Of a stretch of 64,000 bases of DNA, positions 32,560 to 41,439 are shown in pieces. Position 1 is the first letter of the stretch. Every line of letters starts with the position of its first letter. The notes under the pieces were generated by a model. That model searched no databases. It had not been told where the DNA came from and was given only the letters and a program-made list of their open reading frames with translations. Source of the stretch: Bacillus pseudomycoides DSM 12442. GTDB taxonomy: Bacteria; Bacillota; Bacilli; Bacillales; Bacillaceae_G. The position numbers were made by a program, and so were the translations under genes. The stretch covers positions 1,216,063 to 1,280,062 of the forward strand of contig NZ_CM000745.1 of NCBI RefSeq assembly GCF_000161455.1, in the 5' to 3' direction.

Positions 32560-33945
32560 CAAAGAAAAGGTGCCGGAGCAGTATATTTAAACATTTTCCA
32601 TTGGGATATTATAGAATTCCTCGATACAAAAAAAATAAATGCCGACGAGAAGAGCCGTATTCAGTCCCTATCAATCGGTATTATCGTTCCGAGTAAGTTC
32701 TTTGAGCTTGCAGAGAAAAACGAACCATTCCATGTTTTCGCACCTTATACAGTATATAAAGAGTACGGAAAACATTTAGATGATATAGATATTGATGAAA
32801 TGTATGATGAACTGATGAGTAATCCGAATGTGAAGAAGAAGCCACTTGATATTAGTGCACGTGATATGCTCATTAAAATTGCTATGATTCAGCTTGAGTC
32901 TGGTTATCCATACTTAATGTTTAAATCAAATGCGAACAAACAACATCCGTTAAAGGATATTGGAACTGTGAAGATGTCAAACCTTTGTACGGAAATCTTC
33001 CAGTTACAAGAAACATCTGAAATTAATGACTATGGTACAGATGACATTATCCGCCGTGATATTAACTGTAACTTAGGATCATTAAACATTGTAAACGTAA
33101 TGGAGAATAAAGAAATTCGTGAAGCAGTTCATGCAGGAATGGAAGCATTAACAGCTGTTTCTGATATGACTGTTATTCCAAACGCGCCGACTGTGAAAAA
33201 AGCAAATGATGAGCTTCATTCAGTTGGACTTGGTGCTATGAACTTACATGGATATTTAGCGAAAAATAAAATTGCTTATGAAAGTGCAGAAGCGAAAGAA
33301 TTTGTTCGTACATTCTTTATGATGTTAAATTACTACTCCATTGAAAAGAGTATGGGTATTGCGAAAGAAAAGGGCGAAACATTTAAAGACTTCGATAAGT
33401 CGGATTATGCAAATGGCTCATACTTTGAAAAGTATGAAACAACAGACTATAGTCCTGTAACTGATAAAGTACAGCAGTTATTTGAAGGAATCTATATTCC
33501 AACAAAAGAAGATTGGACAAGTCTAAAAGAGGAAGTACAGAAGCACGGTTTATACAACTCATATAGATTGGCTATCGCTCCGACACAATCGATCAGTTAC
33601 GTGCAAAATGCAACTTCAAGCGTAATGCCGATCGTAAGTCAAATTGAGTCAAGAACGTATGCAAATGCGACAACATATTACCCAATGCCGTATTTATCAA
33701 AAGATACGTTCTGGTATTATAAATCTTCTTACGATATGAATCAGTTTAAACTAATTGATTTAATCGCAGAAATTCAAGAGCATATTGACCAAGGAATTAG
33801 TACAATTCTTTATGTAAATAGCGATATTTCTACGCGTGAATTAGCACGTTATTACATCTATGCACATAAAAAAGGTCTAAAGAGTTTGTATTATACAAGA
33901 ACACGTAAGTTAAGCGTGGAAGAGTGCGTTGCTTGTACAGTTTGA
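32560..33945 (+). CDS. nrdE: Ribonucleotide reductase alpha subunit, exon 2
   Basis: 461 codons continuing NrdE: QRKGAGAVYLNIFHWDI, then SNLCTEIFQ (active-site region, with NCNLGSLNIVN), SYRLAIAPTQSISYVQ, and the redox tail SVEECVACTV with the CxxC that passes electrons from NrdH. An ATG directly before the first codon (32557-32559) is the intron end, not a start. Everything expected of a working alpha subunit is present once the intron is removed. A 181-base gap with two hairpins separates it from nrdF. Confidence 0.92.
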   Translation, partial: QRKGAGAVYLNIFHWDIIEFLDTKKINADEKSRIQSLSIGIIVPSKFFELAEKNEPFHVFAPYTVYKEYGKHLDDIDIDEMYDELMSNPNVKKKPLDISARDMLIKIAMIQLESGYPYLMFKSNANKQHPLKDIGTVKMSNLCTEIFQLQETSEINDYGTDDIIRRDINCNLGSLNIVNVMENKEIREAVHAGMEALTAVSDMTVIPNAPTVKKANDELHSVGLGAMNLHGYLAKNKIAYESAEAKEFVRTFFMMLNYYSIEKSMGIAKEKGETFKDFDKSDYANGSYFEKYETTDYSPVTDKVQQLFEGIYIPTKEDWTSLKEEVQKHGLYNSYRLAIAPTQSISYVQNATSSVMPIVSQIESRTYANATTYYPMPYLSKDTFWYYKSSYDMNQFKLIDLIAEIQEHIDQGISTILYVNSDISTRELARYYIYAHKKGLKSLYYTRTRKLSVEECVACTV

Positions 33946-33989
33946 TGCAAACTATAATTGATTGATATACAAAATAAAGAGTAAGACAT

Positions 33990-34020
33990 CATGAGCAGGG
34001 TTTTTCTGACCCTGCTCATG
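33990..34020 (+). other. Strong stem-loop between nrdE and nrdF
   Basis: CATGAGCAGGG and CCCTGCTCATG form a perfect 11-bp stem with a short loop, without T-run. It could limit readthrough, mark an RNA processing site or stabilise the nrdE 3' end. Confidence 0.55.
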
Positions 34021-34048
34021 CTTAGTTATAAAATTTAAGACGTCTAAC

Positions 34049-34090
34049 ATGCGGTTAAGTTTTCATTACAAACTGAAAGCTTTACCGCAT
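34049..34090 (+). other. Second stem-loop before nrdF
   Basis: ATGCGGT and ACCGCAT close a longer hairpin (inner part TTAAG/CTTT). It ends 36 bases before the nrdF start. Confidence 0.45.
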
Positions 34091-34126
34091 ATTAGAAAAG
34101 CTTATTGATAGAGAAGGGGCGATTCA

Positions 34127-35095
34127 ATGCGCGCGGTAAACTGGAACAAAAAAGAAGACGATTTTAGTTTAATGTTTTGGAAGCAAAACATCGCTCAGTT
34201 TTGGACAGAAGAAGAAATTGCGGTATCTTCTGACAAAAATACTTGGGTGCAATTATCAAAAGAAGAGCAAATTGTGTATAAGCGTGTATTAGGTGGTTTA
34301 ACACTTTTAGATACAAAGCAAGGCGGCGAAGGGATGCCACTTGTACTTGTTCATCTTGAGAATTTGCAAGCGAAAAGTGTATTAGCTTTCATGGGTGCTA
34401 TGGAAGAAGTACATGCGAAGAGTTACAGTCATATCTTTACGACACTCGCAACGGAAGAAGAAATTGATGAGATCTTTGAATGGGTAGATAGCCATCCATT
34501 GCTTGAGAAAAAAGCAGGTATTATTACAGGTTACTATCGTCGTTTATTGAAGCCACAAGTAACGAAAAAAGAATTATACATGGCTATGGTAGCAAGTGTA
34601 TTTTTAGAAAGTTACTTGTTCTATAGCGGATTTTTCTATCCGCTTTACTTAGCAGGACAAGGAAAATTAACAGCGAGTGGTGAAATTATTAACTTAATAA
34701 TTCGTGACGAGTCAATTCACGGCGTATTCGTTGGTATTTTAGCACAGCAAATCTTTGCGGAATTTTCTGCAGAAGAACAACAAGAGGTGCAAAAAGAAAC
34801 ACAAGAGTTATTGATGGAACTGTATGAAATTGAAATGGCATATACAGAAGAAATTTATACATCCATTGGTCTTGTTGAAGATGTAAATCGCTTTGTTCGT
34901 TACAATGCGAATAAAGGGCTTATGAACTTAGGATTAGAACCACGCTTTGAGGAAGAAGAAATTAACCCAATCGTATTAAACGGTTTACGTACAGATACGA
35001 AAAACCATGATTTCTTCTCTGTAAAAGGGAATGGTTATGTAAAAGCAACAAATGTTGAAAAGTTATCAGACGATGATTTCGTATTCGATTTTTAA
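34127..35095 (+). CDS. nrdF: Ribonucleotide reductase beta subunit
   Basis: 322 residues, class Ib. Metal ligands appear in LLDTKQGG (D), AMEEVHAKSYS (E, H), SVFLESYLFY (E) and IRDESIHG (E, H). The tyrosyl radical residue is expected in the YSHIF region (S-Y-S). NrdF houses the Mn- or Fe-tyrosyl cofactor. GAAGGGGC precedes the ATG. Last gene of nrdIEF with a terminator at 35107-35141; nrdH is not in the window. Confidence 0.95.
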   Translation: MRAVNWNKKEDDFSLMFWKQNIAQFWTEEEIAVSSDKNTWVQLSKEEQIVYKRVLGGLTLLDTKQGGEGMPLVLVHLENLQAKSVLAFMGAMEEVHAKSYSHIFTTLATEEEIDEIFEWVDSHPLLEKKAGIITGYYRRLLKPQVTKKELYMAMVASVFLESYLFYSGFFYPLYLAGQGKLTASGEIINLIIRDESIHGVFVGILAQQIFAEFSAEEQQEVQKETQELLMELYEIEMAYTEEIYTSIGLVEDVNRFVRYNANKGLMNLGLEPRFEEEEINPIVLNGLRTDTKNHDFFSVKGNGYVKATNVEKLSDDDFVFDF

Positions 35096-35106
35096 TAGAT
35101 AAGATT

Positions 35107-35141
35107 GAAAAAGCTGTCTTTCATATAAAGGCAGCTTTTTT
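35107..35141 (+). terminator. Terminator of nrdIEF
   Basis: AAAAAGCTGTCTTT/AAAGGCAGCTTTTT stem and T-run. Confidence 0.85.
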
Positions 35142-35188
35142 GTTATGAATAGTTTACATAATGTTATTATCTCATGATAAGTTTTTAT

Positions 35189-35217
35189 TCGCCGACTGAT
35201 TAAAGTTTCACTTCATT
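35189..35217 (+). repeat. Fragment of dispersed repeat family 2
   Basis: ACTGATTAAAGTTTCACTT is the right-hand block of the repeat also seen near 63, 20041 and 55991. The rest of the 370-base gap holds the sigma-54 promoter and nothing else I can name. Confidence 0.4.
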
Positions 35218-35360
35218 TGTATTTATTGGTATGAGAGATTGAATAAGTTATGTCAAAATGAATAGAAAATTAACGAAGCAATTAGAAAAATAATCCCACC
35301 TGTAATTTCATTGGAGCATAAAAAAATATGGCTGTTTAGTAAATTTTTTAACAAAGACAA

Positions 35361-35380
35361 TTTTGGCTCAAAAATTGCAT
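35361..35380 (+). promoter_or_regulatory. Sigma-54 promoter of the permease gene
   Basis: TTTTGGCTCAAAAATTGCAT has GG and GC separated by 10 bases, fitting TGGCAC-N5-TTGCW with one weak position. It is 130 bases before the permease start, leaving a long leader. A possible outward-facing GCATA/TATG pair lies at 35316-35330. Confidence 0.6.
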
Positions 35381-35510
35381 GAATATTTAAAAAATAAAGA
35401 AAGGGGTTTTGTAATGCATTATATGACATATACGGTTCATTGAAAGCGTTTTCTGTTTAGTTATCAATCTGTACATGAAAATTAGATAGAGAAAGTAGGA
35501 GGAATGATAG

Positions 35511-36860
35511 GTGGGAAAAGGAGTTGGGTTAAAGCGTTCATTAGGACTTTGGTCAATTGTTATGCTAGGCGTTGGGTATATGACACCAATGGTAGGGTTT
35601 GATACATTTGGAATCGTTTCTGAAAAAACGGGTGGGCATGTTCCTGGAGCTTATCTTATTGCATTAGCAGGGATGTTATTTACAGCTGCAAGCTACGGAA
35701 AAATGGTAAAGGTTTTTCCTACTGCGGGATCTGCTTACACTTATACACAAAAGACAATTAGTGCAAGGCTTGGGTTTCTTGTTGGATGGTCAGCATTATT
35801 GGATTATTTGTTTTTACCAATGGTGAATGCACTATTAACAAGAATTTATATGTCGGCACTTTTTCCAAGTGTTCCAGATTGGGCATGGGTCATTGGTTTT
35901 GTTCTACTTATTACACTTATCAATATTATTAGTGTAAATGTTACTGCCAATTTCAACACGTTCTTAGTAACATTTCAAGTGCTAGTAATGGTTGTGTTTG
36001 TAGTTCTCGTTATAAAAGGATTGATAGCAGGAGAAGGAACTGGAGAAGTCTTTTCCATTCAGCCGTTTTTTCAATCAGATATACAAATATCACCGTTAGT
36101 TGCAGGGGCAACAATTCTTTGTTTTTCATTTTTAGGTTTTGATGCAGTAACTACATTTTCAGAAGAAACACCAAACGCAAAGAAGACGATTCCTCGAGCT
36201 ATTTTTCTTACTGCTTTAATTGGCGGAATTTTATTCATTGTCACTACGTACTTTACACAATCCTTTTTTCCAGATGCATCCGTATTTAAAGATCAAGAAT
36301 CAGCAGCTCCAGAAATTGCATTATACGTCGGAGGAAAATTATTTCAAACTTTCTTTTTAGTAGGAACATTTATGGGAACAATAGCATCAGGCTTAGCTTC
36401 TCATACAAGTGTATCGCGATTATTATACGTAATGGGGCGAGATAATGTAATTCCGCAGAAGATATTTGGATACATTCATCCTCGCTTGCGAACTCCAGTA
36501 TATAACATTATTTTTGTGGGAATTATTGCGCTCTCTGCTATGTTTATTGATTTAGAAACAGCAGCATCTCTTATTAACTTCGGAGCGCTTATTGCATTTA
36601 CATTTGTTAATTTATCTGTAATTGCCTACTATGTTATAAAGCAAAAAAGATATAAAACAACAAAAGATTTTTTAAATTTCTTAGTTATGCCTATTTTAGG
36701 TGCAGGTACAGTGGCTGTATTATGGTTTAACCTCAATATTCATTCGCTTATTCTTGGACTTAGCTGGGCTGCCATTGGAATCGGTTATCTTTTATATATT
36801 ACGAACATGTTTCGTTCAGCACCTCCGCAAATGCACTTTGAAGAAGTGCAGGAAATGTAA
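35511..36860 (+). CDS. APC-family amino acid/polyamine permease
   Basis: 449 residues with about twelve membrane helices. The APC signature is at the N-terminus (LGLWSIVMLGVGYMTPMVGF), with FLGFDAVTTFSEETPNAKKT in the middle, typical of transporters for amino acids, putrescine or related amines. It starts at GTG behind AGGAGG. A sigma-54 promoter precedes it and the downstream genes under similar promoters metabolise amino acids and diamines, which makes a diamine or a glutamate-family amino acid its likely cargo (inference). Confidence 0.85.
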   Translation: MGKGVGLKRSLGLWSIVMLGVGYMTPMVGFDTFGIVSEKTGGHVPGAYLIALAGMLFTAASYGKMVKVFPTAGSAYTYTQKTISARLGFLVGWSALLDYLFLPMVNALLTRIYMSALFPSVPDWAWVIGFVLLITLINIISVNVTANFNTFLVTFQVLVMVVFVVLVIKGLIAGEGTGEVFSIQPFFQSDIQISPLVAGATILCFSFLGFDAVTTFSEETPNAKKTIPRAIFLTALIGGILFIVTTYFTQSFFPDASVFKDQESAAPEIALYVGGKLFQTFFLVGTFMGTIASGLASHTSVSRLLYVMGRDNVIPQKIFGYIHPRLRTPVYNIIFVGIIALSAMFIDLETAASLINFGALIAFTFVNLSVIAYYVIKQKRYKTTKDFLNFLVMPILGAGTVAVLWFNLNIHSLILGLSWAAIGIGYLLYITNMFRSAPPQMHFEEVQEM

Positions 36861-36867
36861 AATAATA

Positions 36868-36899
36868 AAAAACATCGGGATTTATCCGGTGTTTTTTAT
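36868..36899 (+). terminator. Terminator of the permease gene
   Basis: AAACATCGGGAT/ATCCGGTGTTT stem with T-run. Confidence 0.8.
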
Positions 36900-36916
36900 T
36901 TTGTAGAGGCTACAAG

Positions 36917-36932
36917 TATGCAATAATACATA
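36917..36932. promoter_or_regulatory. Candidate upstream activator site 1
   Basis: TATGCAATAATACATA is a 16-base near-palindrome about 95 bases upstream of the GG of the sigma-54 promoter at 37025. It matches the element at 41304-41319 at 13 of 16 positions, including both TATG/CATA ends. Confidence 0.5.
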
Positions 36933-37024
36933 AATCATTCAACTATTCATAAAGAACGTGAGACATTTTGTAAATAAGAGAAAGAGTTGAGGTTGAAACG
37001 ATAATATAAACATTATATTTCCAG

Positions 37025-37042
37025 TTGGCACGATTATTGCTT
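37025..37042 (+). promoter_or_regulatory. Sigma-54 promoter of the glutamate-dehydrogenase operon
   Basis: TTGGCACGATTATTGCTT fits the -24/-12 consensus TTGGCAC-N5-TTGCW fully. It lies about 40 bases before the start codon. Confidence 0.88.
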
Positions 37043-37083
37043 TATAAAACTAGTAAAAATAAATAAATAAATGAGGTGTTATC

Positions 37084-38382
37084 GTGGCAATTCAATCAGA
37101 AAAAGAGGATGTAATACAATCTATTCAAGAAAAAGTTGAGTCGGAAAATGCTTTAGAGGAATTTCAAGCCATATTAAAAGAAGCACTCCATGTTTTGCAT
37201 TATCCAGAGGAAGTATTCGAGTTTCTTAAGAAGCCGATGCGTTTTTTAGAAGTAAGTATTCCTGTTCGAATGGATGATGGAACAACAAAGGTATTTCAAG
37301 GATATCGTGCTCAGCATAATGATGCAGCAGGGCCAACAAAAGGTGGTATCAGGTTTCATCCAGATGTTACAGCAGAGGAAGTAAAAGCGTTGGCCGGATG
37401 GATGAGCTTAAAATGCGGAGTTACAGGACTTCCATATGGAGGAGCAAAGGGCGGAATTATTTGTGATCCGCAGAAGATGAGCTTTAGAGAATTAGAGTTA
37501 CTTAGCCGTGGCTATGTAAGAGCAGTGAGCCAAATTGTTGGACCTACTAAAGATATTCCAGCTCCTGATATGTATACAAATGCTCAGATTATGGCTTGGA
37601 TGCTGGATGAGTATGATCATATTAGGGAATTTGATTCTCCTGGTTTTATTACTGGAAAGCCGTTAATGCTAGGAGGATCACAAGGACGAGAAACAGCTAC
37701 TTCTAAAGGGGTATTATACACGCTCCAATTAGTGAGTGAATTAAAACATATTCCAATTCAAAATATGCGGGTAATCATTCAAGGGTTTGGAAACGTTGGA
37801 AGTCATTTGGCAAAATATTTATATGATATTGGTGTGAAAGTAGTAGGAGTATCTGATGCTTTAGGTGGCATTTATAACTCAGACGGTCTAGATGTTCCTT
37901 ATTTATTAGAGAATCGAGATTCTTTTGGTGTTGTATCGAACCTCTTTAGTAAAACAATCTCTAACCAAGAGTTGCTAGAAAAAGAATGTGATGTACTCAT
38001 TCCAGCAGCAATTGGAGGAGTAATTACGAAACATAATGCAGAAAGACTTGGGTGTAAGATTATCATTGAGGCTGCAAATGGTCCGACAACGAAAGAGGCG
38101 ATAACAATATTAGAAGAGAAAGATGTTTTAGTTGTTCCGGATATTTTAGCGAACTCTGGAGGTGTTATTGTTTCTTATTTTGAGTGGTGCCAAAATAACC
38201 AAGGATATTATTGGACAGAGCAATATGTAGACCAATGTTTAAAAGAAAAAATTACATCTAGCTTTTCTGATGTATTTAACACTTCAAAACGGTTTGGGGT
38301 AAATATGAAAATTGCTGCTTATATAGAAGGGGTTCGTAAAATTGTAGAAGCGTCGCGTCTAAGAGGATGGTTGCATTTTTAA
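37084..38382 (+). CDS. Glu/Leu/Phe/Val dehydrogenase, glutamate dehydrogenase-like
   Basis: 432 residues. Catalytic lysines in KCGVTGLPYGGAKGGI, the NAD-binding loop GFGNVGSH, and NGPTTKEA. It oxidises glutamate (or a similar amino acid) to the oxo acid, here in a sigma-54 operon as in catabolic GDH systems such as RocG. It starts at GTG behind GAGGTG. Two small genes follow in the same operon. Glutamate specificity is by similarity in length and motifs. Confidence 0.87.
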   Translation: MAIQSEKEDVIQSIQEKVESENALEEFQAILKEALHVLHYPEEVFEFLKKPMRFLEVSIPVRMDDGTTKVFQGYRAQHNDAAGPTKGGIRFHPDVTAEEVKALAGWMSLKCGVTGLPYGGAKGGIICDPQKMSFRELELLSRGYVRAVSQIVGPTKDIPAPDMYTNAQIMAWMLDEYDHIREFDSPGFITGKPLMLGGSQGRETATSKGVLYTLQLVSELKHIPIQNMRVIIQGFGNVGSHLAKYLYDIGVKVVGVSDALGGIYNSDGLDVPYLLENRDSFGVVSNLFSKTISNQELLEKECDVLIPAAIGGVITKHNAERLGCKIIIEAANGPTTKEAITILEEKDVLVVPDILANSGGVIVSYFEWCQNNQGYYWTEQYVDQCLKEKITSSFSDVFNTSKRFGVNMKIAAYIEGVRKIVEASRLRGWLHF

Positions 38383-38400
38383 GCTAAAGGGAGGAATCAA

Positions 38401-38691
38401 ATGAAACTGGACATTTTATTAGAACAAATTGAAAAGCAACCAATTGGTTATTACTGTATTATGTCGAATCATCATCGCTATGATATAGCAGTCACGTATT
38501 CACAGCAATTTTTTGGAAAAGCAATGGTCACATCTATTCAAAATGGAAGAATGATTTTATTAAGTCAGGAAGATATCGAAGAAGAGCAATACTGGGCACC
38601 TAAGCTAGGAATTGAAATAGAAGATGTAGAAGATTTTCAAAGCTTTTTTCATATGATTCTCCAGTCACAAATGTTGGCAGAGCAATATTAA
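38401..38691 (+). CDS. Unknown 96-residue protein in the GDH operon
   Basis: ATG behind AAAGGGAGG, 18 bases after the dehydrogenase. Soluble; MKLDILLEQIEKQPIGYYCI at the N-terminus and a C-terminal helix (FQSFFHMILQSQMLAEQY). The central part RMILLSQEDIEEEQYWAPKL has a beta-strand then acidic helix pattern. No family recognised. Position suggests a role tied to the dehydrogenase or to the biotin/lipoyl-like partner that follows. Confidence 0.7.
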   Translation: MKLDILLEQIEKQPIGYYCIMSNHHRYDIAVTYSQQFFGKAMVTSIQNGRMILLSQEDIEEEQYWAPKLGIEIEDVEDFQSFFHMILQSQMLAEQY

Positions 38692-38718
38692 TAGAATAAA
38701 GGAAGGGAATGATTTATT

Positions 38719-38967
38719 TTGTATTATGAAATAGTTACGAGCCCATGCTATGGAACAGTTGAAAAAGTTGCTATTGATAAGGACTCTCGAATTTATGAAT
38801 GGGAACCACTGTTTGCGATTAAAAATATGAATGGTAAGTTGGAAGTAATTAAAATGGGATGTAGCGGAGAAGTACAATCTTTAGAAGTAGAAGCAGGAGA
38901 TAAAGTAATCCCAGGGATGGTATTAGCGTATATTCAAGAAGATATTTTAATTAGTGGTAGTGATTAA
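38719..38967 (+). CDS. Biotin/lipoyl-like domain protein, 82 residues
   Basis: The whole chain has the hammerhead pattern of a biotinyl/lipoyl domain: SPCYGTVEKVAIDKDS, then MGCSGEVQSLEVEAGDKVIP followed by GMVLAYIQ. The modified-lysine hairpin (normally MKM or DKA) is replaced by a stretch reading FAIKNMNGKLEVIKMG, so whether a cofactor is attached is unclear. Start is TTG at 38719 behind GAAGGGAA (the codon reads TTG-TAT-TAT). Last gene of the operon, closed by a terminator. Confidence 0.7.
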   Translation: MYYEIVTSPCYGTVEKVAIDKDSRIYEWEPLFAIKNMNGKLEVIKMGCSGEVQSLEVEAGDKVIPGMVLAYIQEDILISGSD

Positions 38968-38976
38968 TTTTAGGGA

Positions 38977-39006
38977 GGAAGATGGAACTATCCATCTTCT
39001 TTTTTT
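38977..39006 (+). terminator. Terminator of the GDH operon
   Basis: GGAAGATGGA/TCCATCTTC stem with T-run. Confidence 0.85.
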
Positions 39007-39105
39007 AGTAAAGTAAGTAAAAAGTATGTATTGTCAGATTAATTAAAAAAATTCCGATTTTAATGATACAATACAAGTTAAGCAGTTTAAAGGAGGAGTA
39101 ACAAA

Positions 39106-41235
39106 ATGTTTTCCATTGCTCATGATAAAATTAGACCTATTGTTTCCATATCGATCGATCAATCTGAACAGGAATGGAATATAGACGCTGAAAATATGAA
39201 AGAATCTTTTCTGTTTTTAAAAAGAGAAGATCAATTATCTGCATACGTCCATGTTAAGGAGCTGCTATCAAGAAGTGAGCGCTTAACGACTAAAATGTTA
39301 CTTTCAAATGCTGTTTCATTAGATACAATATGTCATCTTAGCAAAAATATTTCCTTAACAGCTCTCTTTCAAATTATTGGGGCACCTATTGCCATAGTGA
39401 AAAATGAAAGAGGAGAGTTAACGGGATACATAAGAAGAGAAGATGTTTTTGCAGAACTATTTAAACAAGAAAATAAAAGTGTGGATCTACTGAAAATTAT
39501 TTTAACTTCTATTCCAATGGGGATTTTTGTAGTAGACCGTGAAAAGAAAATTGTGAATTGTAATGAATCTGGTTTGAAGATGATCAAATCCACTCCTGAA
39601 AAAGTAATGAATGCACCAGCAGAACAGATTTTTAATGGGGAACATATTAACAATGTATTTGCAACAGGAAAAACGATTTTAAATCAATTACAAATAACAA
39701 ATGAGATGGGAGTATTAGTTGACTACAGTCCTATACCAAGCTTCGATCAAAGAATCGAAGGAATGGTCATTATTGTGCAAGATTTACCGATGGTTGAGGA
39801 TATGGCTATGGAAATTGAATATATAAAGGATTTAAATAAAGACTTACATGCAATTTTATCTAGCATTTATGATGAAATATTAGTAGTTAATCATAAAGGG
39901 GAATTAATCCGTTATAGTGAAACCGTTATCAATGATTTTTGGGGAAGAGATTTGAAGGATCTTTTAGGAAAAAATTTGTTAGACTTAGAGAAAAAAGGGT
40001 TATTTAGTCCATCAGTTACACGATTAGTGTTGGAACAACAAAAAAAGGTATCGATTGTACAAGAGACAAAAAAAGGTAGAAAGATATTAGCCGTTGGAAA
40101 TCCTGTGTTTAATGAAAATGGAGAGCTTCATCGTATTATTATTGCCTCAAGAGATATTACAGAAGCAACGCGATTAAAGACGGAATTGCATGAGATAAAA
40201 AAGATATCCGAACAATATAAGAAAGAGTTGGACAGCTTTAAAAATAAAGATCGCTTTCTTAAGAAACTTATTTATTGTAGTCCGAAAATGGAGCAAATTA
40301 TTACTCAAGCAAAAAAAATAGCTGATTTTTCTTCAAATGTTCTTATTTCTGGAGAATCAGGTGTTGGGAAAGAAGTGATTGCACAAGCGATTCATCAACT
40401 TGGAAACAGATCTTCAAATCCATTTTTAAAATTAAATTGCGGTGCGATTCCAGAGACATTGTTAGAAAGTGAACTGTTCGGCTATACGAAAGGTGCTTTT
40501 ACTGGTGCTGATAAAAATGGAAAAGAAGGGTATTTTAAGCGGGCGGATCAAGGAATTTTATTTTTGGATGAGATTGGAGAAATGCCTTTACATCTGCAAG
40601 TAAAATTACTCAGAGTATTGCAAGAACAAGAGGTAATTCCAATTGGAAGCACAATACCTACGAAAATCAATGTTCAAATTATTGCCGCGACGAATAAACG
40701 TCTTGAAAAAATGGTGGAAGCGGGCACGTTCCGGGAAGATTTATTTTATCGCTTAAATGTCATCCCACTGCAAGTTCCACCGCTTAGAGAACGAATGGAA
40801 GATGTTCCACTACTCGCGTTTCATTTTTTACAAGAGTTAAATGAAAAATATAATAAAAACTATCATTTAACTCCGGATGCACTAAATTTACTAGAGTTTT
40901 ATTCATGGCCAGGAAATGTAAGAGAATTACAGAATATGATTGAACGTTTAGTAGTATCGGCAGATGATTCAGTCATTGATGCTGAATTTGTTAGTAAATT
41001 CCTTAATCCTGGATATGATTTTAAAAAATCAAAGCCAGTGATTACAAGAGTTTTGCCACTACAAGAAGCATTGCATTCTGTAGAAGAACAATTAATTTTA
41101 CTTGCAATGAAGCAGTATAAAACGACAACAAAGGCAGCAAAGGCTCTTGGGATAAGCCAGTCTTCTGTTAGTCGTAAATATCAAAAAATCATGAATGAAA
41201 AGGAAATAGCAATTGATACAATTTCGTATTTTTAA
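39106..41235 (+). CDS. Sigma-54-dependent transcriptional activator with PAS domains
   Basis: 709 residues. N-terminal CBS-like segment (about 1-120), a first PAS (about 130-235, with IPMGIFVVDREKKIVNCNES), a second PAS (about 250-360, with SIYDEILVVNHKGELIRYSE), a short coiled coil, the AAA+ domain with GESGVGKE (Walker A), the sigma-54 contact loop GAFTGA and LFLDEIGEM, and a TyrR/Fis-like HTH (TTKAAKALGISQSSVSRKYQ). It stands between two sigma-54 operons and is the obvious candidate to drive them. No receiver domain, so it senses a small ligand rather than a kinase. AAAGGAGG precedes the ATG. Confidence 0.92.
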   Translation: MFSIAHDKIRPIVSISIDQSEQEWNIDAENMKESFLFLKREDQLSAYVHVKELLSRSERLTTKMLLSNAVSLDTICHLSKNISLTALFQIIGAPIAIVKNERGELTGYIRREDVFAELFKQENKSVDLLKIILTSIPMGIFVVDREKKIVNCNESGLKMIKSTPEKVMNAPAEQIFNGEHINNVFATGKTILNQLQITNEMGVLVDYSPIPSFDQRIEGMVIIVQDLPMVEDMAMEIEYIKDLNKDLHAILSSIYDEILVVNHKGELIRYSETVINDFWGRDLKDLLGKNLLDLEKKGLFSPSVTRLVLEQQKKVSIVQETKKGRKILAVGNPVFNENGELHRIIIASRDITEATRLKTELHEIKKISEQYKKELDSFKNKDRFLKKLIYCSPKMEQIITQAKKIADFSSNVLISGESGVGKEVIAQAIHQLGNRSSNPFLKLNCGAIPETLLESELFGYTKGAFTGADKNGKEGYFKRADQGILFLDEIGEMPLHLQVKLLRVLQEQEVIPIGSTIPTKINVQIIAATNKRLEKMVEAGTFREDLFYRLNVIPLQVPPLRERMEDVPLLAFHFLQELNEKYNKNYHLTPDALNLLEFYSWPGNVRELQNMIERLVVSADDSVIDAEFVSKFLNPGYDFKKSKPVITRVLPLQEALHSVEEQLILLAMKQYKTTTKAAKALGISQSSVSRKYQKIMNEKEIAIDTISYF

Positions 41236-41238
41236 AGG

Positions 41239-41278
41239 AGAAAGGGGGGAGTCTACATAGACTGCCCCTTCTCTTTGT
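41239..41278 (+). terminator. Terminator of the activator gene
   Basis: AGAAAGGGG and AGTCT pair with AGACT and CCCCTTCT, followed by CTTTG. The T-run is weak. Confidence 0.65.
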
Positions 41279-41303
41279 TGTAATTATGCGAAATGTAATA
41301 ATC

Positions 41304-41319
41304 TATGCAAAAACGCATA
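41304..41319. promoter_or_regulatory. Candidate upstream activator site 2
   Basis: TATGCAAAAACGCATA is a 16-base palindrome (arms TATGC/GCATA) about 80 bases upstream of the GG of the sigma-54 promoter at 41382. A degenerate second copy TATGCGAAATGTAATA is at 41285-41300. Confidence 0.6.
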
Positions 41320-41381
41320 ACTTTGTATAGGTTATTTAAGGAAATCGTCAGTTTTTTTATGATTGCTTCGTATTTCAAATG

Positions 41382-41399
41382 TTGGCACAATTATTGCTT
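41382..41399 (+). promoter_or_regulatory. Sigma-54 promoter of patDA
   Basis: TTGGCACAATTATTGCTT fits the -24/-12 consensus fully and nearly equals the promoter at 37025 over 18 bases (one difference). Confidence 0.9.
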
Positions 41400-41439
41400 A
41401 TATAATATATGAATGATTGACAAAGGGGGGCTATATACA

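Noticed and set aside
35316..35330. GCATA and TATG pair upstream of the permease promoter as a third activator site
   Set aside because: The half-sites face outwards, opposite to the two palindromes at 36917 and 41304, so it does not match the proposed element.
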